Source of the DNA: Alloalcanivorax profundimaris
GTDB taxonomy: Bacteria; Pseudomonadota; Gammaproteobacteria; Pseudomonadales; Alcanivoracaceae
Length of the DNA stretch: 34,686 nt
Assembly (NCBI RefSeq): GCF_015265435.1
Contig: NZ_JABJWH010000035.1
Coordinates: 19,883-54,568, forward strand
Direction of reading: 5' to 3'
Both the position numbers and the translations under genes were made by a program. The notes below the pieces were generated by a model. The model made no database searches, was not told where the DNA came from, and saw nothing but the letters and a program-made list of their open reading frames with translations. Every line of letters starts with the position of its first letter. The stretch's first letter is position 1. This document shows, in pieces, positions 1 through 6,764 of this stretch.

Positions 1-90
1 ATTTAAAAACGTTGTCGTGCATTCACCTGTCCGAGTGCTCGGAATGGAGCGAACGCGCTTTTTATGGCGCCGCTCGCCCTCCGGGCCCCG

Positions 91-157
91 GCCTCGCGGC
101 GGTATCCGCGAGGCGTGAACGCGGCCGGCGCTGTGCGCCGGAAGGCCCCGCGTTCAC
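91..157. repeat. Two adjacent palindromes abutting the tRNA remnant
   Basis: Positions 91-99 and 106-114 form a perfect 9-bp stem (GCCTCGCGG / CCGCGAGGC). Immediately next to it, 115-124 and 148-157 form a 10-bp stem (GTGAACGCGG / CCGCGTTCAC) enclosing another 7-bp stem (125-131 with 135-141). The right arm ends exactly where tRNA similarity begins, so the palindromes may be what replaced or invaded the tRNA body. No coding region is apparent in 1-324. Confidence 0.6.
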
Positions 158-176
158 CCAACTGAGCTACCGGGGC
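157..176 (-). pseudogene. 5' remnant of a tRNA gene
   Basis: Read on the minus strand from 176, the sequence begins GCCCCGGTAGCTCAGTTGGG. This looks like a 7-nt acceptor strand, the TA linker and a D-arm start with the GCTCAGTTGG signature. After the D-loop the tRNA pattern stops and palindromic DNA begins. I found no anticodon arm, T-arm or matching 3' acceptor strand down to position 1. A tRNA-like promoter lies upstream (194-222). I infer a tRNA gene that lost its 3' three quarters; a chance match is possible but less likely given the promoter. Confidence 0.5.
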
Positions 177-193
177 TATCCACGAGAGAGCCT

Positions 194-222
194 ATTGTAG
201 TGATCCGGGGCGGGGATGCCAG
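194..222 (-). promoter_or_regulatory. Sigma-70 promoter of the tRNA remnant
   Basis: On the minus strand, CTGGCA (217-222, 4/6 to the -35 consensus) and TACAAT (194-199, 5/6 to the -10) are 17 bp apart. The predicted start, near 187, falls about 11 bp before the tRNA-like 5' end at 176, as expected for a tRNA promoter. Confidence 0.45.
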
Positions 223-230
223 TCGTCGGG

Positions 231-265
231 CTTTACCGGCTTTTACCTCCGGCGACTTTACCGGC
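231..265. repeat. Direct repeat CTTTACCGGC, 25-bp period
   Basis: CTTTACCGGC occurs at 231-240 and again at 256-265, with a degenerate relative (TTTTACCTCCGGC) between them. The copies lie between the tRNA remnant and the small PLDc_N gene. The spacing is two and a half helical turns. They could be regulator sites for the downstream gene, but nothing else supports this. Confidence 0.35.
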
Positions 266-324
266 CTGGCGGGGCGGGCTAGCGTCGGAGGGACCTTAAC
301 GACGACACCTAGGGAGAGGGAATC

Positions 325-504
325 ATGAGTAAGATATTGGGTTTGATCATTCTGGTGCTGGATATCCTGGCGATCATCAAGATCGTGCAGTCCGGCGCCA
401 GCACCGGTGAAAAAGTGCTGTGGGTCTTGCTGGTGGTGGTGCTGCCGCTGCTGGGCCTGATCATCTGGGCGCTGTTGGGGCCCGGTTCGCCGGTTAAGAA
501 GTAG
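325..504 (+). CDS. PLDc_N-type two-helix membrane miniprotein
   Basis: This 59-residue protein has two hydrophobic helices, about residues 5-20 and 31-52, separated by a short polar loop (VQSGASTGEK), and ends in a basic PVKK tail. The second helix, with its WVLLVVVLPLLGLIIWALLG pattern, resembles the PLDc_N domain found at the N-terminus of cardiolipin synthases, which also occurs as free-standing small proteins. The start is the ATG at 325, with a purine-rich Shine-Dalgarno stretch (AGGGAGAGGG) at 311-320. A full-length cardiolipin synthase lies 0.6 kb away on the other strand (1078-2529), so a membrane-partner or decoy role toward phospholipid enzymes is possible, but that is inference. 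The family assignment is by pattern and is moderately sure; that it is a gene is likely. Confidence 0.7.
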   Translation: MSKILGLIILVLDILAIIKIVQSGASTGEKVLWVLLVVVLPLLGLIIWALLGPGSPVKK

Positions 505-527
505 GCGAGCGACGGCGCTACGTCGGT

Positions 528-568
528 CCCGGCCGCGCAACGCGGCCGGGCCGGCGGTTAACCGCCGG
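528..568. terminator. Tandem hairpins between convergent genes
   Basis: A 10-bp stem (528-537 with 541-550, loop CAA) is followed directly by a perfect 18-bp palindrome at 551-568 (CCGGCGG TTAA CCGCCGG). The palindrome overlaps the stop codon of the minus-strand gene ending at 558. No U-tract follows on either strand, so intrinsic termination is uncertain, but the position between two converging genes fits a bidirectional terminator or transcript-end structure. Confidence 0.45.
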
Positions 569-1046
569 CGGCGTTGAGCAGGGCTTGGTTGTCGCGGCTG
601 ATCAGCCAGAACAGCACGCTGGCCAGGGACACCATGAGAAACTGCATGTGTTGCTTGCGGCCGCGCAGCCAGGCTTCCGGCCAGTAGTCGCGCACCGCCG
701 CCACCTTTTCCACCGCGAACAGTAGCATCACCGCCACTCCCATCAGCGGCGCCGCCAGCCAGGCCGGCAGAAACGGCGTGGCGCAGGCCGCCACCAGCAG
801 CAACGAAGCCAGCGGCGCCAGGGTACGTCCCTCCCGCGCCAGTTCGGCGCCGAAATAGAGCCCCACCTGAAGCAACACATAGAGCGCCACCAGCAGATGC
901 ACGATGGGCACCCAGGGCCGGGCGGTGACCGGGTCCGGCAGCCAGATGGCGGAGGCCATGGCCACCACCACGAAGCCGTGGGCGAATTGCAGGCGCGACA
1001 GGGTGACCAGGGTGTCCGGCAGTTCCGGGGCGCGAGGCAGGCGCAT
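558..1046 (-). CDS. Small integral membrane protein of unknown function
   Basis: I do not recognise this 162-residue protein. It has roughly four or five hydrophobic segments (about residues 20-37, 45-68, 76-93, 95-113 and 134-151) joined by short basic loops such as LRGRKQH, so it is almost certainly an inner-membrane protein. No catalytic motif or signal peptide is visible. The ATG at 1046 has an AAGGAG Shine-Dalgarno sequence five bases upstream, which supports the start. It begins 31 bp after the stop of the cardiolipin synthase gene on the same strand, so the two are probably co-transcribed. That suggests, without proving, a membrane or phospholipid role. Its stop codon lies inside a perfect palindrome that may end the transcript. 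Confidence 0.7.
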   Translation of the reverse strand: MRLPRAPELPDTLVTLSRLQFAHGFVVVAMASAIWLPDPVTARPWVPIVHLLVALYVLLQVGLYFGAELAREGRTLAPLASLLLVAACATPFLPAWLAAPLMGVAVMLLFAVEKVAAVRDYWPEAWLRGRKQHMQFLMVSLASVLFWLISRDNQALLNAAGG

Positions 1047-1077
1047 CGGGGCTCCTTAATCGGGTTTCAGCGATGGT

Positions 1078-2529
1078 TCAGAGATAGGGTTCGAGCAAAT
1101 GGGCCAGGGCGTTGCGGATGTGCCGCCAGCGGGCCATGGCGCGGAAATCCGCGTCGCTCATCGGCCGAGCCCGGTCCAGGCGCTGGTCGATCAGCACATT
1201 GGCGGTCTCCGCGAGGGGATCATCATAGCATTCCAGGTCGAATTCGAAGTTAAGGCGCAGGCTGCGCGCGTCCCAGTTGCCGGAGCCGAACTGCACCCAG
1301 TGGCCGTCCACGGTGAGCAGCTTGGTGTGGTCGAAGGGCGGCGCCGAGAAATACACTTCGGCGCCTTCCCGGGCAAGCCATTTGATGGCGTGCAGGCTGG
1401 CCCACTGCACCAGCCGCAGATTGTTCTTCTCCGGCACCATGATCACCAGGCGCACGCCGCGCAGGATAGCCAGCTGCAGGGTGGCGAGCAGGGTCTGGTC
1501 GGGCACGAAATAGGGGGTGACGATGCGGATTTCCCGTTCGGCGGCGCCGATCGCCGCCATCAGGGTCAGGCGGCGTTTGTCGAAGTCCGCGTCCGGGCCG
1601 GCGTTGATGCCCCGGGCCTGGACGCTGCCGGCGTTCAGCTCGCCGACGTAGTTGTCGTCCAGCACCTCGCCGCAGGTGAACACCCAGTCGGCGGCGAAGC
1701 TGAGCAGCAGGTGGGCCACCGCCGGCCCCTCCAGCCGGGCGTGCAGGTCCTGGATGCGCGCCGGGGTCTGGATGTAGCCGGCGCGGATGTTGGCGCCGCC
1801 GGTGAAGCCCAGGGCCCGGTCCACCACCATCAGTTTGCGGTGGTTGCGCAGGTTCATATAGGGCATGCGCCAGGGCGCCATGGAATGCAGGAAGCGCTGC
1901 ACCGGCACGCCCCGGCGGCGCAGGTAGCCGGTGATCGGCGGCAGCGAGTAGAGCGCGCCGACGCCGTCCACCAGCACCCGCACCTGGACGCCGCGCCGGT
2001 GGGCGCGCACCAGGGCGTCCGCCAGGGGGCGGCCGGCGGCGTCGTTGCCGAAAATGTAGGTGGCCAGAAAAACGCTGTCGCGGGCCTGGTCCACCGCCTC
2101 GACCATGGCGTCCAGGGCCGCCGGCGCTTCCATCAACGAGACCCGGTTGCCGCCGGTGAGCGGTAGCCGGGTAAGCCGGCCCACCAGCCGCGCCAGCACC
2201 TGCAGACGGGGCGTCTGCAGCGGCGTGCCCTGCTCGGCGCCGGCGCGCAGGGCGGCGTCGATACCGCCGCCGGTGAGCTGCCGGGCGCGCCGCTGGATGC
2301 GGTTGACGCCCAGCATCAGGTAGAGCGCCGCGCCCAGCACCGGCACCAGCCACACCAGGCCGGTCCAGGCGGCGGCGGCGCGGGCGTCACGTTTGTGCTG
2401 GGCCACGTGCAGCGTCACCCAGACCGCCAGCACCACGCCGAGGGTGGCGGCGATCGCCGGCCAAAAGGTATTCAGCCAGGCCAGGCCGCGTTCCACCGGC
2501 GCGGCGATCCCGGCGACCATGTCCTGCAT
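1078..2529 (-). CDS. cls: Cardiolipin synthase (phospholipase D family)
   Basis: This 483-residue inner-membrane enzyme is expected to condense two phosphatidylglycerols to cardiolipin and glycerol. Two N-terminal transmembrane helices (about 21-42 and 54-74) make up the PLDc_N region. Two PLD domains follow, each with an HxKxxxxD motif: H230/K232/D237 (HRKLMVVD) and H401/K403/D408 (HTKLLTVD). Each is followed by the usual glycine/asparagine segment (TGGANI, FGSGNWD). The length fits the ClsA type. I chose the ATG at 2529 because AGGAG lies six bases upstream; a longer in-frame start at 2562 has no better site. The small membrane gene ending at 558 follows 31 bp later. The family is certain; synthase rather than another PLD activity is inferred from architecture. 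Confidence 0.93.
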   Translation of the reverse strand: MQDMVAGIAAPVERGLAWLNTFWPAIAATLGVVLAVWVTLHVAQHKRDARAAAAWTGLVWLVPVLGAALYLMLGVNRIQRRARQLTGGGIDAALRAGAEQGTPLQTPRLQVLARLVGRLTRLPLTGGNRVSLMEAPAALDAMVEAVDQARDSVFLATYIFGNDAAGRPLADALVRAHRRGVQVRVLVDGVGALYSLPPITGYLRRRGVPVQRFLHSMAPWRMPYMNLRNHRKLMVVDRALGFTGGANIRAGYIQTPARIQDLHARLEGPAVAHLLLSFAADWVFTCGEVLDDNYVGELNAGSVQARGINAGPDADFDKRRLTLMAAIGAAEREIRIVTPYFVPDQTLLATLQLAILRGVRLVIMVPEKNNLRLVQWASLHAIKWLAREGAEVYFSAPPFDHTKLLTVDGHWVQFGSGNWDARSLRLNFEFDLECYDDPLAETANVLIDQRLDRARPMSDADFRAMARWRHIRNALAHLLEPYL

Positions 2530-2906
2530 CTCGATCTCCTGGAAACCGGGCAAACATAACACGGATCGCCGGCTCGAACCCGGCCGCGCGGCCCCGCCGG
2601 GGCTTTTGCGCTTTGCCGGGCCAGACCGTAGAATGGCCCGCCTTGAGGAGCCGCCGCGCGATGCCCGACCGGCCCGGCCTCCTTGACCCTCCGCGTACAG
2701 TACGCGCCTTGCTCCGGACCAAGCATTACCGGAGACACACGGGAACCCCGGGTTCCCCGGCTCTCCGGAGCCCGATTCGCGCCGGTGTCACCGGCTGTCA
2801 GAAGAGATCGAACAATCACACTGGTGAAGGAGCCTCGCGCGCTCCTTAAGCGGCCAGTCTACCGGCGCGCGCCCATTGCCCGCCGGCATGATGAGGAGCG
2901 AAAACC
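2530..2906. other. 377-bp divergent spacer with serial inverted repeats
   Basis: I find no convincing gene here. The spacer holds four perfect inverted repeats: 2692-2706 (CGCGTAC A GTACGCG), 2712-2734 (CTCCGG, 11-nt loop, CCGGAG), 2781-2795 (GCCGGTG T CACCGGC) and 2827-2847 (AAGGAGC, 7-nt loop, GCTCCTT). A near-perfect one lies at 2741-2757 (GGGAACC/GGTTCCC core). All are upstream of the KamA-like gene in the + direction. They could be operators, a structured 5' leader, or both. A Shine-Dalgarno sequence (GAGGAG, 2893-2898) serves the gene at 2907. No strong sigma-70 promoter was identified on either strand. Confidence 0.5.
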
Positions 2907-4262
2907 ATGTCAGAAGCCAACACGGTCATCCCGCTGCGCGAGCACCAGGAGCCGGCCCACCAGGAACCGCGCCGTTTCAAGGTGTTCACCGCCCGCCAAC
3001 TGGATAAGATCACGCAGTTGGAGCGTCTCGACGAGGATACCCGCTTCGCCATGCGGGTGGTCGCCAACGTGCTGCCGTTCCGGGTCAATGAGTACGTCAT
3101 CGAGGATCTGATCGACTGGGACAAGGTGCCCGAGGACCCGATCTACCAACTCACCTTCCCGCAGAAGGACATGCTCGCCCCGGAGCACTTCGACAAGGTG
3201 GCCGAGGCCCTGCGCGGCGGCGACAAGGAGGAGATCGACGCCGCCGTGGCGGAAGTGCGCGAGGCGCTCAACCCGCACCCCGCCGGCCAGATGGAACACA
3301 ACATTCCCGAAGTGGACGGCGAGAAGATCGACGGCATTCAGCATAAGTACGCGGAAACCGTGCTGTTCTTCCCCAGCCAGGGCCAGGTGTGCCACAGCTA
3401 CTGCACTTTCTGCTTCCGCTGGGCCCAGTTCATCGGCGACAACGATCTCAAGATCGCCGCCAAGGAAGCCGGCCAGCTCAAGCGCTACGTGCAGGCCCAC
3501 CCGGAAATCACCGACATTCTGATCACCGGCGGCGACCCGCTGGTGATGAAGACCAAGAACCTGCGCGCCCACATCGAGCCGCTGCTGGAGCTGGAGCAGA
3601 TCCGCACCATCCGCATCGGTTCCAAGGCCCTCACCTTCTGGCCCTACCGTTTCGTGTCCGACAAGGACGCCGACGATCTGCTGGATCTGTTCCGCGAGGT
3701 ACAGGCCGCCGGCAAGCACCTGGCGCTGATGGCCCACTACAACCACTGGCAGGAACTGGAGCCGGCCATCGCCCGGGAAGCGATCCGTCGGGTGCGCGAA
3801 ACCGGCGCCCAGATCCGCGCCCAGGGCCCGCTGCTGGCGCACATCAACGACAACGCCGACGACTGGGCGCGCCTGTGGCAGACCCAGGTGGAGCTGGGCA
3901 TCGTGCCCTACTACATGTTCGTGGAGCGCGACACCGGCGCCCGGCACTACTTCGAGGTGCCCCTGGCCCGCGCCTGGGAAATCTACCGGGACGCCATGCA
4001 ACGGGTCTCCGGCCTGGCGCGCACCGCCCGCGGCCCGAGCATGTCCAGCCATCCGGGCAAGGTGGAAATCCAGGGCATCACCGAGATCCACGGCGAGAAG
4101 GTGTTCGTGCTGCGCCTGATCCAGGGCCGCAACGCGGACTGGGTGCAGCGCCCGTTCTTCGCCAAATACAACCCGGACGCCACCTGGCTCAACCACCTGG
4201 AGCCGGCCTTCGGCGAGGACCGCTTCTTCTTCGACGACGAACTGGCGGACATGGAAGGCTGA
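2907..4262 (+). CDS. KamA-family radical SAM aminomutase-like enzyme
   Basis: The 451-residue protein carries the radical SAM cluster motif CX3CX2C at C162, C166 and C169 (CHSYCTFC), followed by an aromatic FRW. It has the SAM-binding GGDPL segment at about 208-212. This is the lysine 2,3-aminomutase (KamA) superfamily, which uses a 4Fe-4S cluster, SAM and PLP to move an amino group between neighbouring carbons. The usual PLP-lysine segment PGGGGK is not present; SSHPGK ending in K385 occupies the comparable place and is my candidate PLP lysine. The N-terminus is longer than in EpmB-type enzymes. The start at 2907 has GAGGAG eight bases upstream. The gene converges on a PLP-binding MocR regulator, which is divergent from a LysE exporter, so amino-acid metabolism is likely. 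The substrate is unknown; lysine should not be assumed. Confidence 0.85.
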   Translation: MSEANTVIPLREHQEPAHQEPRRFKVFTARQLDKITQLERLDEDTRFAMRVVANVLPFRVNEYVIEDLIDWDKVPEDPIYQLTFPQKDMLAPEHFDKVAEALRGGDKEEIDAAVAEVREALNPHPAGQMEHNIPEVDGEKIDGIQHKYAETVLFFPSQGQVCHSYCTFCFRWAQFIGDNDLKIAAKEAGQLKRYVQAHPEITDILITGGDPLVMKTKNLRAHIEPLLELEQIRTIRIGSKALTFWPYRFVSDKDADDLLDLFREVQAAGKHLALMAHYNHWQELEPAIAREAIRRVRETGAQIRAQGPLLAHINDNADDWARLWQTQVELGIVPYYMFVERDTGARHYFEVPLARAWEIYRDAMQRVSGLARTARGPSMSSHPGKVEIQGITEIHGEKVFVLRLIQGRNADWVQRPFFAKYNPDATWLNHLEPAFGEDRFFFDDELADMEG

Positions 4263-4279
4263 GCGGGTGGGAGCAGGCG

Positions 4280-5689
4280 CTACAGCAGCGCCGCCAAGCG
4301 CGCCAGCGCCCGCTCCACCCGGTTGTCCCAGCGCACCGCGCAGTTCAGCCGCAGGCAGTGGTCGAACTTGCCGGAGGCGGAAAACAGCGGCCCCGGCGCG
4401 AAGCTCACCCCGGCGTCCAGGGCCCGCTCCGCCAGCTCCGTGGTGTTCACCCGGCCGGGCAATTCCAGCCATAGCACGAAGCCGCCAGCGGGCCGGCTGA
4501 CCCGGGTTTCCGCCGGGAACAGCCCGGTGACCCGGTCGGTCATGCGCGCCACCGCCCGGGCATGCTGATCCCGCACCCGCCGTAGATAGCGGTCGTAATG
4601 GCCGTGATCCAGAAAATGCGCCAGCGCCAGTTGCGACGGCGTGGCCACCGATACGGTGTTGATGAACTGCAGGTACTGGGCCCGCTCCAGATCCAGGCCC
4701 GGCACCAGCCAGCCCACCCGCATGCCCGCCGACAGCGTCTTTGAACAGGAGGCGCAGTAGAACACCCGGCCGTCCCGGTCCCAGGCCTTGATCGGCAGCG
4801 GGCGCGGGCCGTTCAACGGCAGGTCGCCGTAGATGTCGTCCTCCACCAGGGGCACGTCGTGCTCCCCCAGCAATCGCAGCAGCGCCTGTTTGCGCTCGTC
4901 CGACATGCAGGTGCCCAGGGGATTGGAGAAGTTCGGCACCACCACGCAGGCGGCCACCGGCCAACGCTCCAGGGCCAGGCTCAGCGCCTCCAGGGACAGA
5001 CCCCGGATCGGGTCGGTGGGGATCTCCAGGGCGTTCAGGCCGAGGGATTCGATCACCTGCAGCAGGCCGTAGTAGGTGGGCGACTCAATCGCCACGGTGT
5101 CGCCGGGCTTGGTCAGCATGCGCAGGGCGATGGCCACGGATTCCTGGCAGCTGTTGGTGATCAGTATCTCCTCCGGGGACACCGGGCAGCGCAGCGCCGC
5201 CAGGCGCCGGGCCAGGCCGGCGCGCAGTTCCGGGGCGCCGGGCGGGAACTCGTAGCCCACGCAGCGGCGGCGCTGCTCGCGCAGCACGGTGCGGAAGGCT
5301 CGCTCCATCTGTGCCACCGGCTGGAAATCCGGGTCCGCCACCGCCGCGCCCAGGTTGACCACCGACGGGTCGTTGACCGCCTGCACCATGCGCAGAACCC
5401 GCTCCTGGCCGGTCACCGGGCGCGGGCGGCGGCCGGCGCGGGGCAGGCTGGGCGCGTCCCGACGGGCCGGCGGCGGGCACACGAAGAAACCGGAACGGGG
5501 CCGCGCCTCCAGCACGCCACGCTGCTCCAGTTCCCGGCAGGCGCTCACCGCCGTGGCCACGCTGACGCCATGCTGTTCCCCCAGCTTGCGCACCCCGGGC
5601 AGGCGGCTGCCCACCGGGTAGACCTGGTCGCGAATCAGCGTCTGCAGCTGGTCCGCCAGTTGTTCATAGCGTTTGTCGGCGTAGGCCAT
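4280..5689 (-). CDS. MocR-type (GntR/aminotransferase) transcriptional regulator
   Basis: The N-terminus (about residues 8-72 from the first possible start) is a GntR winged helix, with SRLPGVRKLGEQHGVS as the recognition region. The rest is a fold-type I aminotransferase domain. It keeps PLP-binding features: a NPLG segment, the aspartate of EDDIYGD, and the Schiff-base lysine in SCSKTLSAGMRVGW. MocR proteins usually sense PLP or an amino-acid-PLP adduct and control a divergent gene, which here is the LysE-family exporter at 5862. I prefer the ATG at 5689, with CCTCCT (AGGAGG on the coding strand) at 5700-5705, ten bases away; a GTG at 5695 is only four bases from it. The gene ends 17 bp from the stop of the KamA-like gene, tail to tail. 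The family is certain; the ligand is unknown. Confidence 0.92.
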   Translation of the reverse strand: MAYADKRYEQLADQLQTLIRDQVYPVGSRLPGVRKLGEQHGVSVATAVSACRELEQRGVLEARPRSGFFVCPPPARRDAPSLPRAGRRPRPVTGQERVLRMVQAVNDPSVVNLGAAVADPDFQPVAQMERAFRTVLREQRRRCVGYEFPPGAPELRAGLARRLAALRCPVSPEEILITNSCQESVAIALRMLTKPGDTVAIESPTYYGLLQVIESLGLNALEIPTDPIRGLSLEALSLALERWPVAACVVVPNFSNPLGTCMSDERKQALLRLLGEHDVPLVEDDIYGDLPLNGPRPLPIKAWDRDGRVFYCASCSKTLSAGMRVGWLVPGLDLERAQYLQFINTVSVATPSQLALAHFLDHGHYDRYLRRVRDQHARAVARMTDRVTGLFPAETRVSRPAGGFVLWLELPGRVNTTELAERALDAGVSFAPGPLFSASGKFDHCLRLNCAVRWDNRVERALARLAALL

Positions 5690-5770
5690 GGCCACGCGCC
5701 CTCCTCGTCAATCCCCGTCACCGGCACAGTTGCCATGAATAGAAACAGCACAGTTTAAATTCATTACCAA

Positions 5771-5813
5771 CTGTATCGGTTCAATTTCTCCATTTTATAT
5801 CTGTATCGATTCA
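5771..5813. promoter_or_regulatory. Probable MocR operator: paired CTGTATC boxes
   Basis: CTGTATCGGTTCA (5771-5783) and CTGTATCGATTCA (5801-5813) are direct repeats 30 bp apart, close to three helical turns. They lie in the AT-rich spacer between the MocR gene and the exporter. Paired direct repeats of this kind are typical MocR targets, where two winged helices of a dimer each take one box. Two inverted ACAGTT half-sites lie nearer the regulator gene (5726-5731 and 5750-5755), which could allow looping or autoregulation. Confidence 0.7.
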
Positions 5814-5861
5814 CGCCGTCCACCTAGGCTGATCACTCAACCAACGAACTGACCAGGACAC

Positions 5862-6650
5862 ATGCCCGCCATGCCCTTTGAACAACTGATCGCGCTGATC
5901 GGCTTCGTGGCCGTGATGACCGGCACCCCGGGCCCCAACAACCTGATGCTGATGGCGAGCGGCGCCAACGCCGGTTTCCGCCGCTCGTTGCCGCACATTC
6001 TCGGCATCGCCTTCGGTTGCCAGGTGATGCTGCTGTGCGTGGCCCTGGGGCTGGGCTCGTTGTTGAGCCGCTTTCCCCAGGCGGTGACCGCGCTGCGCCT
6101 CGGCGGTGCCCTCTATCTGCTGTATCTGGCCTGGCGCTTGGTGCGCACCCGGCAACTGAGCGAAACGGATCGCGAGGCGCGCCCACTGACGTTCACCCAG
6201 GCGGCGCTGTTCCAGTGGGTGAACCCCAAGGCCTGGATGATGATCCTCACCGGCATGGCCACCTTTACCCAGCCGGACCGTTTCACCGCCAGCGTGATCC
6301 TGGTCGCCGGCGCCTTCCTGATCGTCGGGTTGCCTCTGATCAGCGCCTGGAACCTGTTCGGCGCGACCCTGAAGAACCGACTGCACCAAGGGCATCGCCT
6401 GACGGTGTTCAACCGGGCCATGGCGGTATTGCTGGTGGCCTCACTCTACCCCACCTTCGGCATTCAACCCGGGCTGGCCGACGACACCAGGGCCGCCAGC
6501 GCGCGGGAAGGAGCCTTCAGCGCCGGGGAAGGAGCCATCAGCGCCAGGGAAAGAGCCATCAGCGCCGAGAAAAGTGCGATCGGCGCGGATCAGGGAACCT
6601 CCGATGCCCCGGAACGGCGCCGCCCGCGCTGGTGGCTGAGCGTAATGTAA
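5862..6650 (+). CDS. LysE/RhtB-family amino-acid exporter with repeat tail
   Basis: Residues 1 to about 205 form a standard LysE-family translocator: hydrophobic helices spanning 8-31, 44-68, 76-93, 112-134, 143-167 and 186-201, with the family signature GTPGPNNLM at 21-29. These inner-membrane proteins export amino acids or their analogues using the proton gradient. Typical members stop near residue 205. This one continues for about 55 residues, of which 213-245 are four and a half copies of a heptad of the form SAxExAI encoded by 21-bp tandem repeats, followed by a basic RRRPRWW end. The ATG at 5862 follows AGGA; the methionine three codons later is an alternative. Divergent from the MocR regulator, with shared operator boxes, it is probably the regulator's target. 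The exported substrate is unknown. Confidence 0.9.
   Translation: MPAMPFEQLIALIGFVAVMTGTPGPNNLMLMASGANAGFRRSLPHILGIAFGCQVMLLCVALGLGSLLSRFPQAVTALRLGGALYLLYLAWRLVRTRQLSETDREARPLTFTQAALFQWVNPKAWMMILTGMATFTQPDRFTASVILVAGAFLIVGLPLISAWNLFGATLKNRLHQGHRLTVFNRAMAVLLVASLYPTFGIQPGLADDTRAASAREGAFSAGEGAISARERAISAEKSAIGADQGTSDAPERRRPRWWLSVM
6498..6581 (+). repeat. 21-bp in-frame tandem repeat in exporter tail
   Basis: Four consecutive 21-bp units start at 6498, 6519, 6540 and 6561, with a fifth partial unit from 6582. They encode SAREGAF, SAGEGAI, SARERAI, SAEKSAI and then GADQG. Units 2 and 3 differ at only a few bases, so the expansion looks recent. The unit preserves reading frame and would vary in heptad steps by slippage. 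Confidence 0.9.
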
Positions 6651-6683
6651 GCCGCGCCGGGTCCGTCCCGCTGAAATAATCGC

Positions 6684-6718
6684 CGGCGGGGCGCGCCGGT
6701 CCTTCCTCCGCCCCGCCG
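6684..6718 (+). terminator. Possible hairpin between exporter and recC
   Basis: A 9-bp GC-rich stem, CGGCGGGGC (6684-6692) with GCCCCGCCG (6710-6718), has a 17-nt loop and is followed by TCTCCCTT. It sits after the exporter stop and before recC. The long loop and weak T-tract make it only a tentative terminator. Confidence 0.3.
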
Positions 6719-6764
6719 TCTCCCTTAGGCTTACGCCCTTGGCAACTCGTCCCAAGGAATGTCC

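Noticed and set aside
12..200. 62-codon open frame on the plus strand over the tRNA remnant
   Set aside because: It lies across the palindromes and the opposing tRNA-like sequence, has no ribosome site and no protein-like composition.
2567..2590. GGGTTCGAGCC resembling a tRNA T-arm on the minus strand
   Set aside because: The flanking bases do not make a proper T-stem and no other tRNA arm is present nearby.
2692..2847. Known riboswitch (for example lysine) before the KamA-like gene
   Set aside because: The repeats do not match any riboswitch core I know; left as an unexplained structured spacer.
2910..4964. 684-codon minus-strand frame over the KamA-like and MocR genes
   Set aside because: It spans two genes of opposite orientation and shows only shadow composition.
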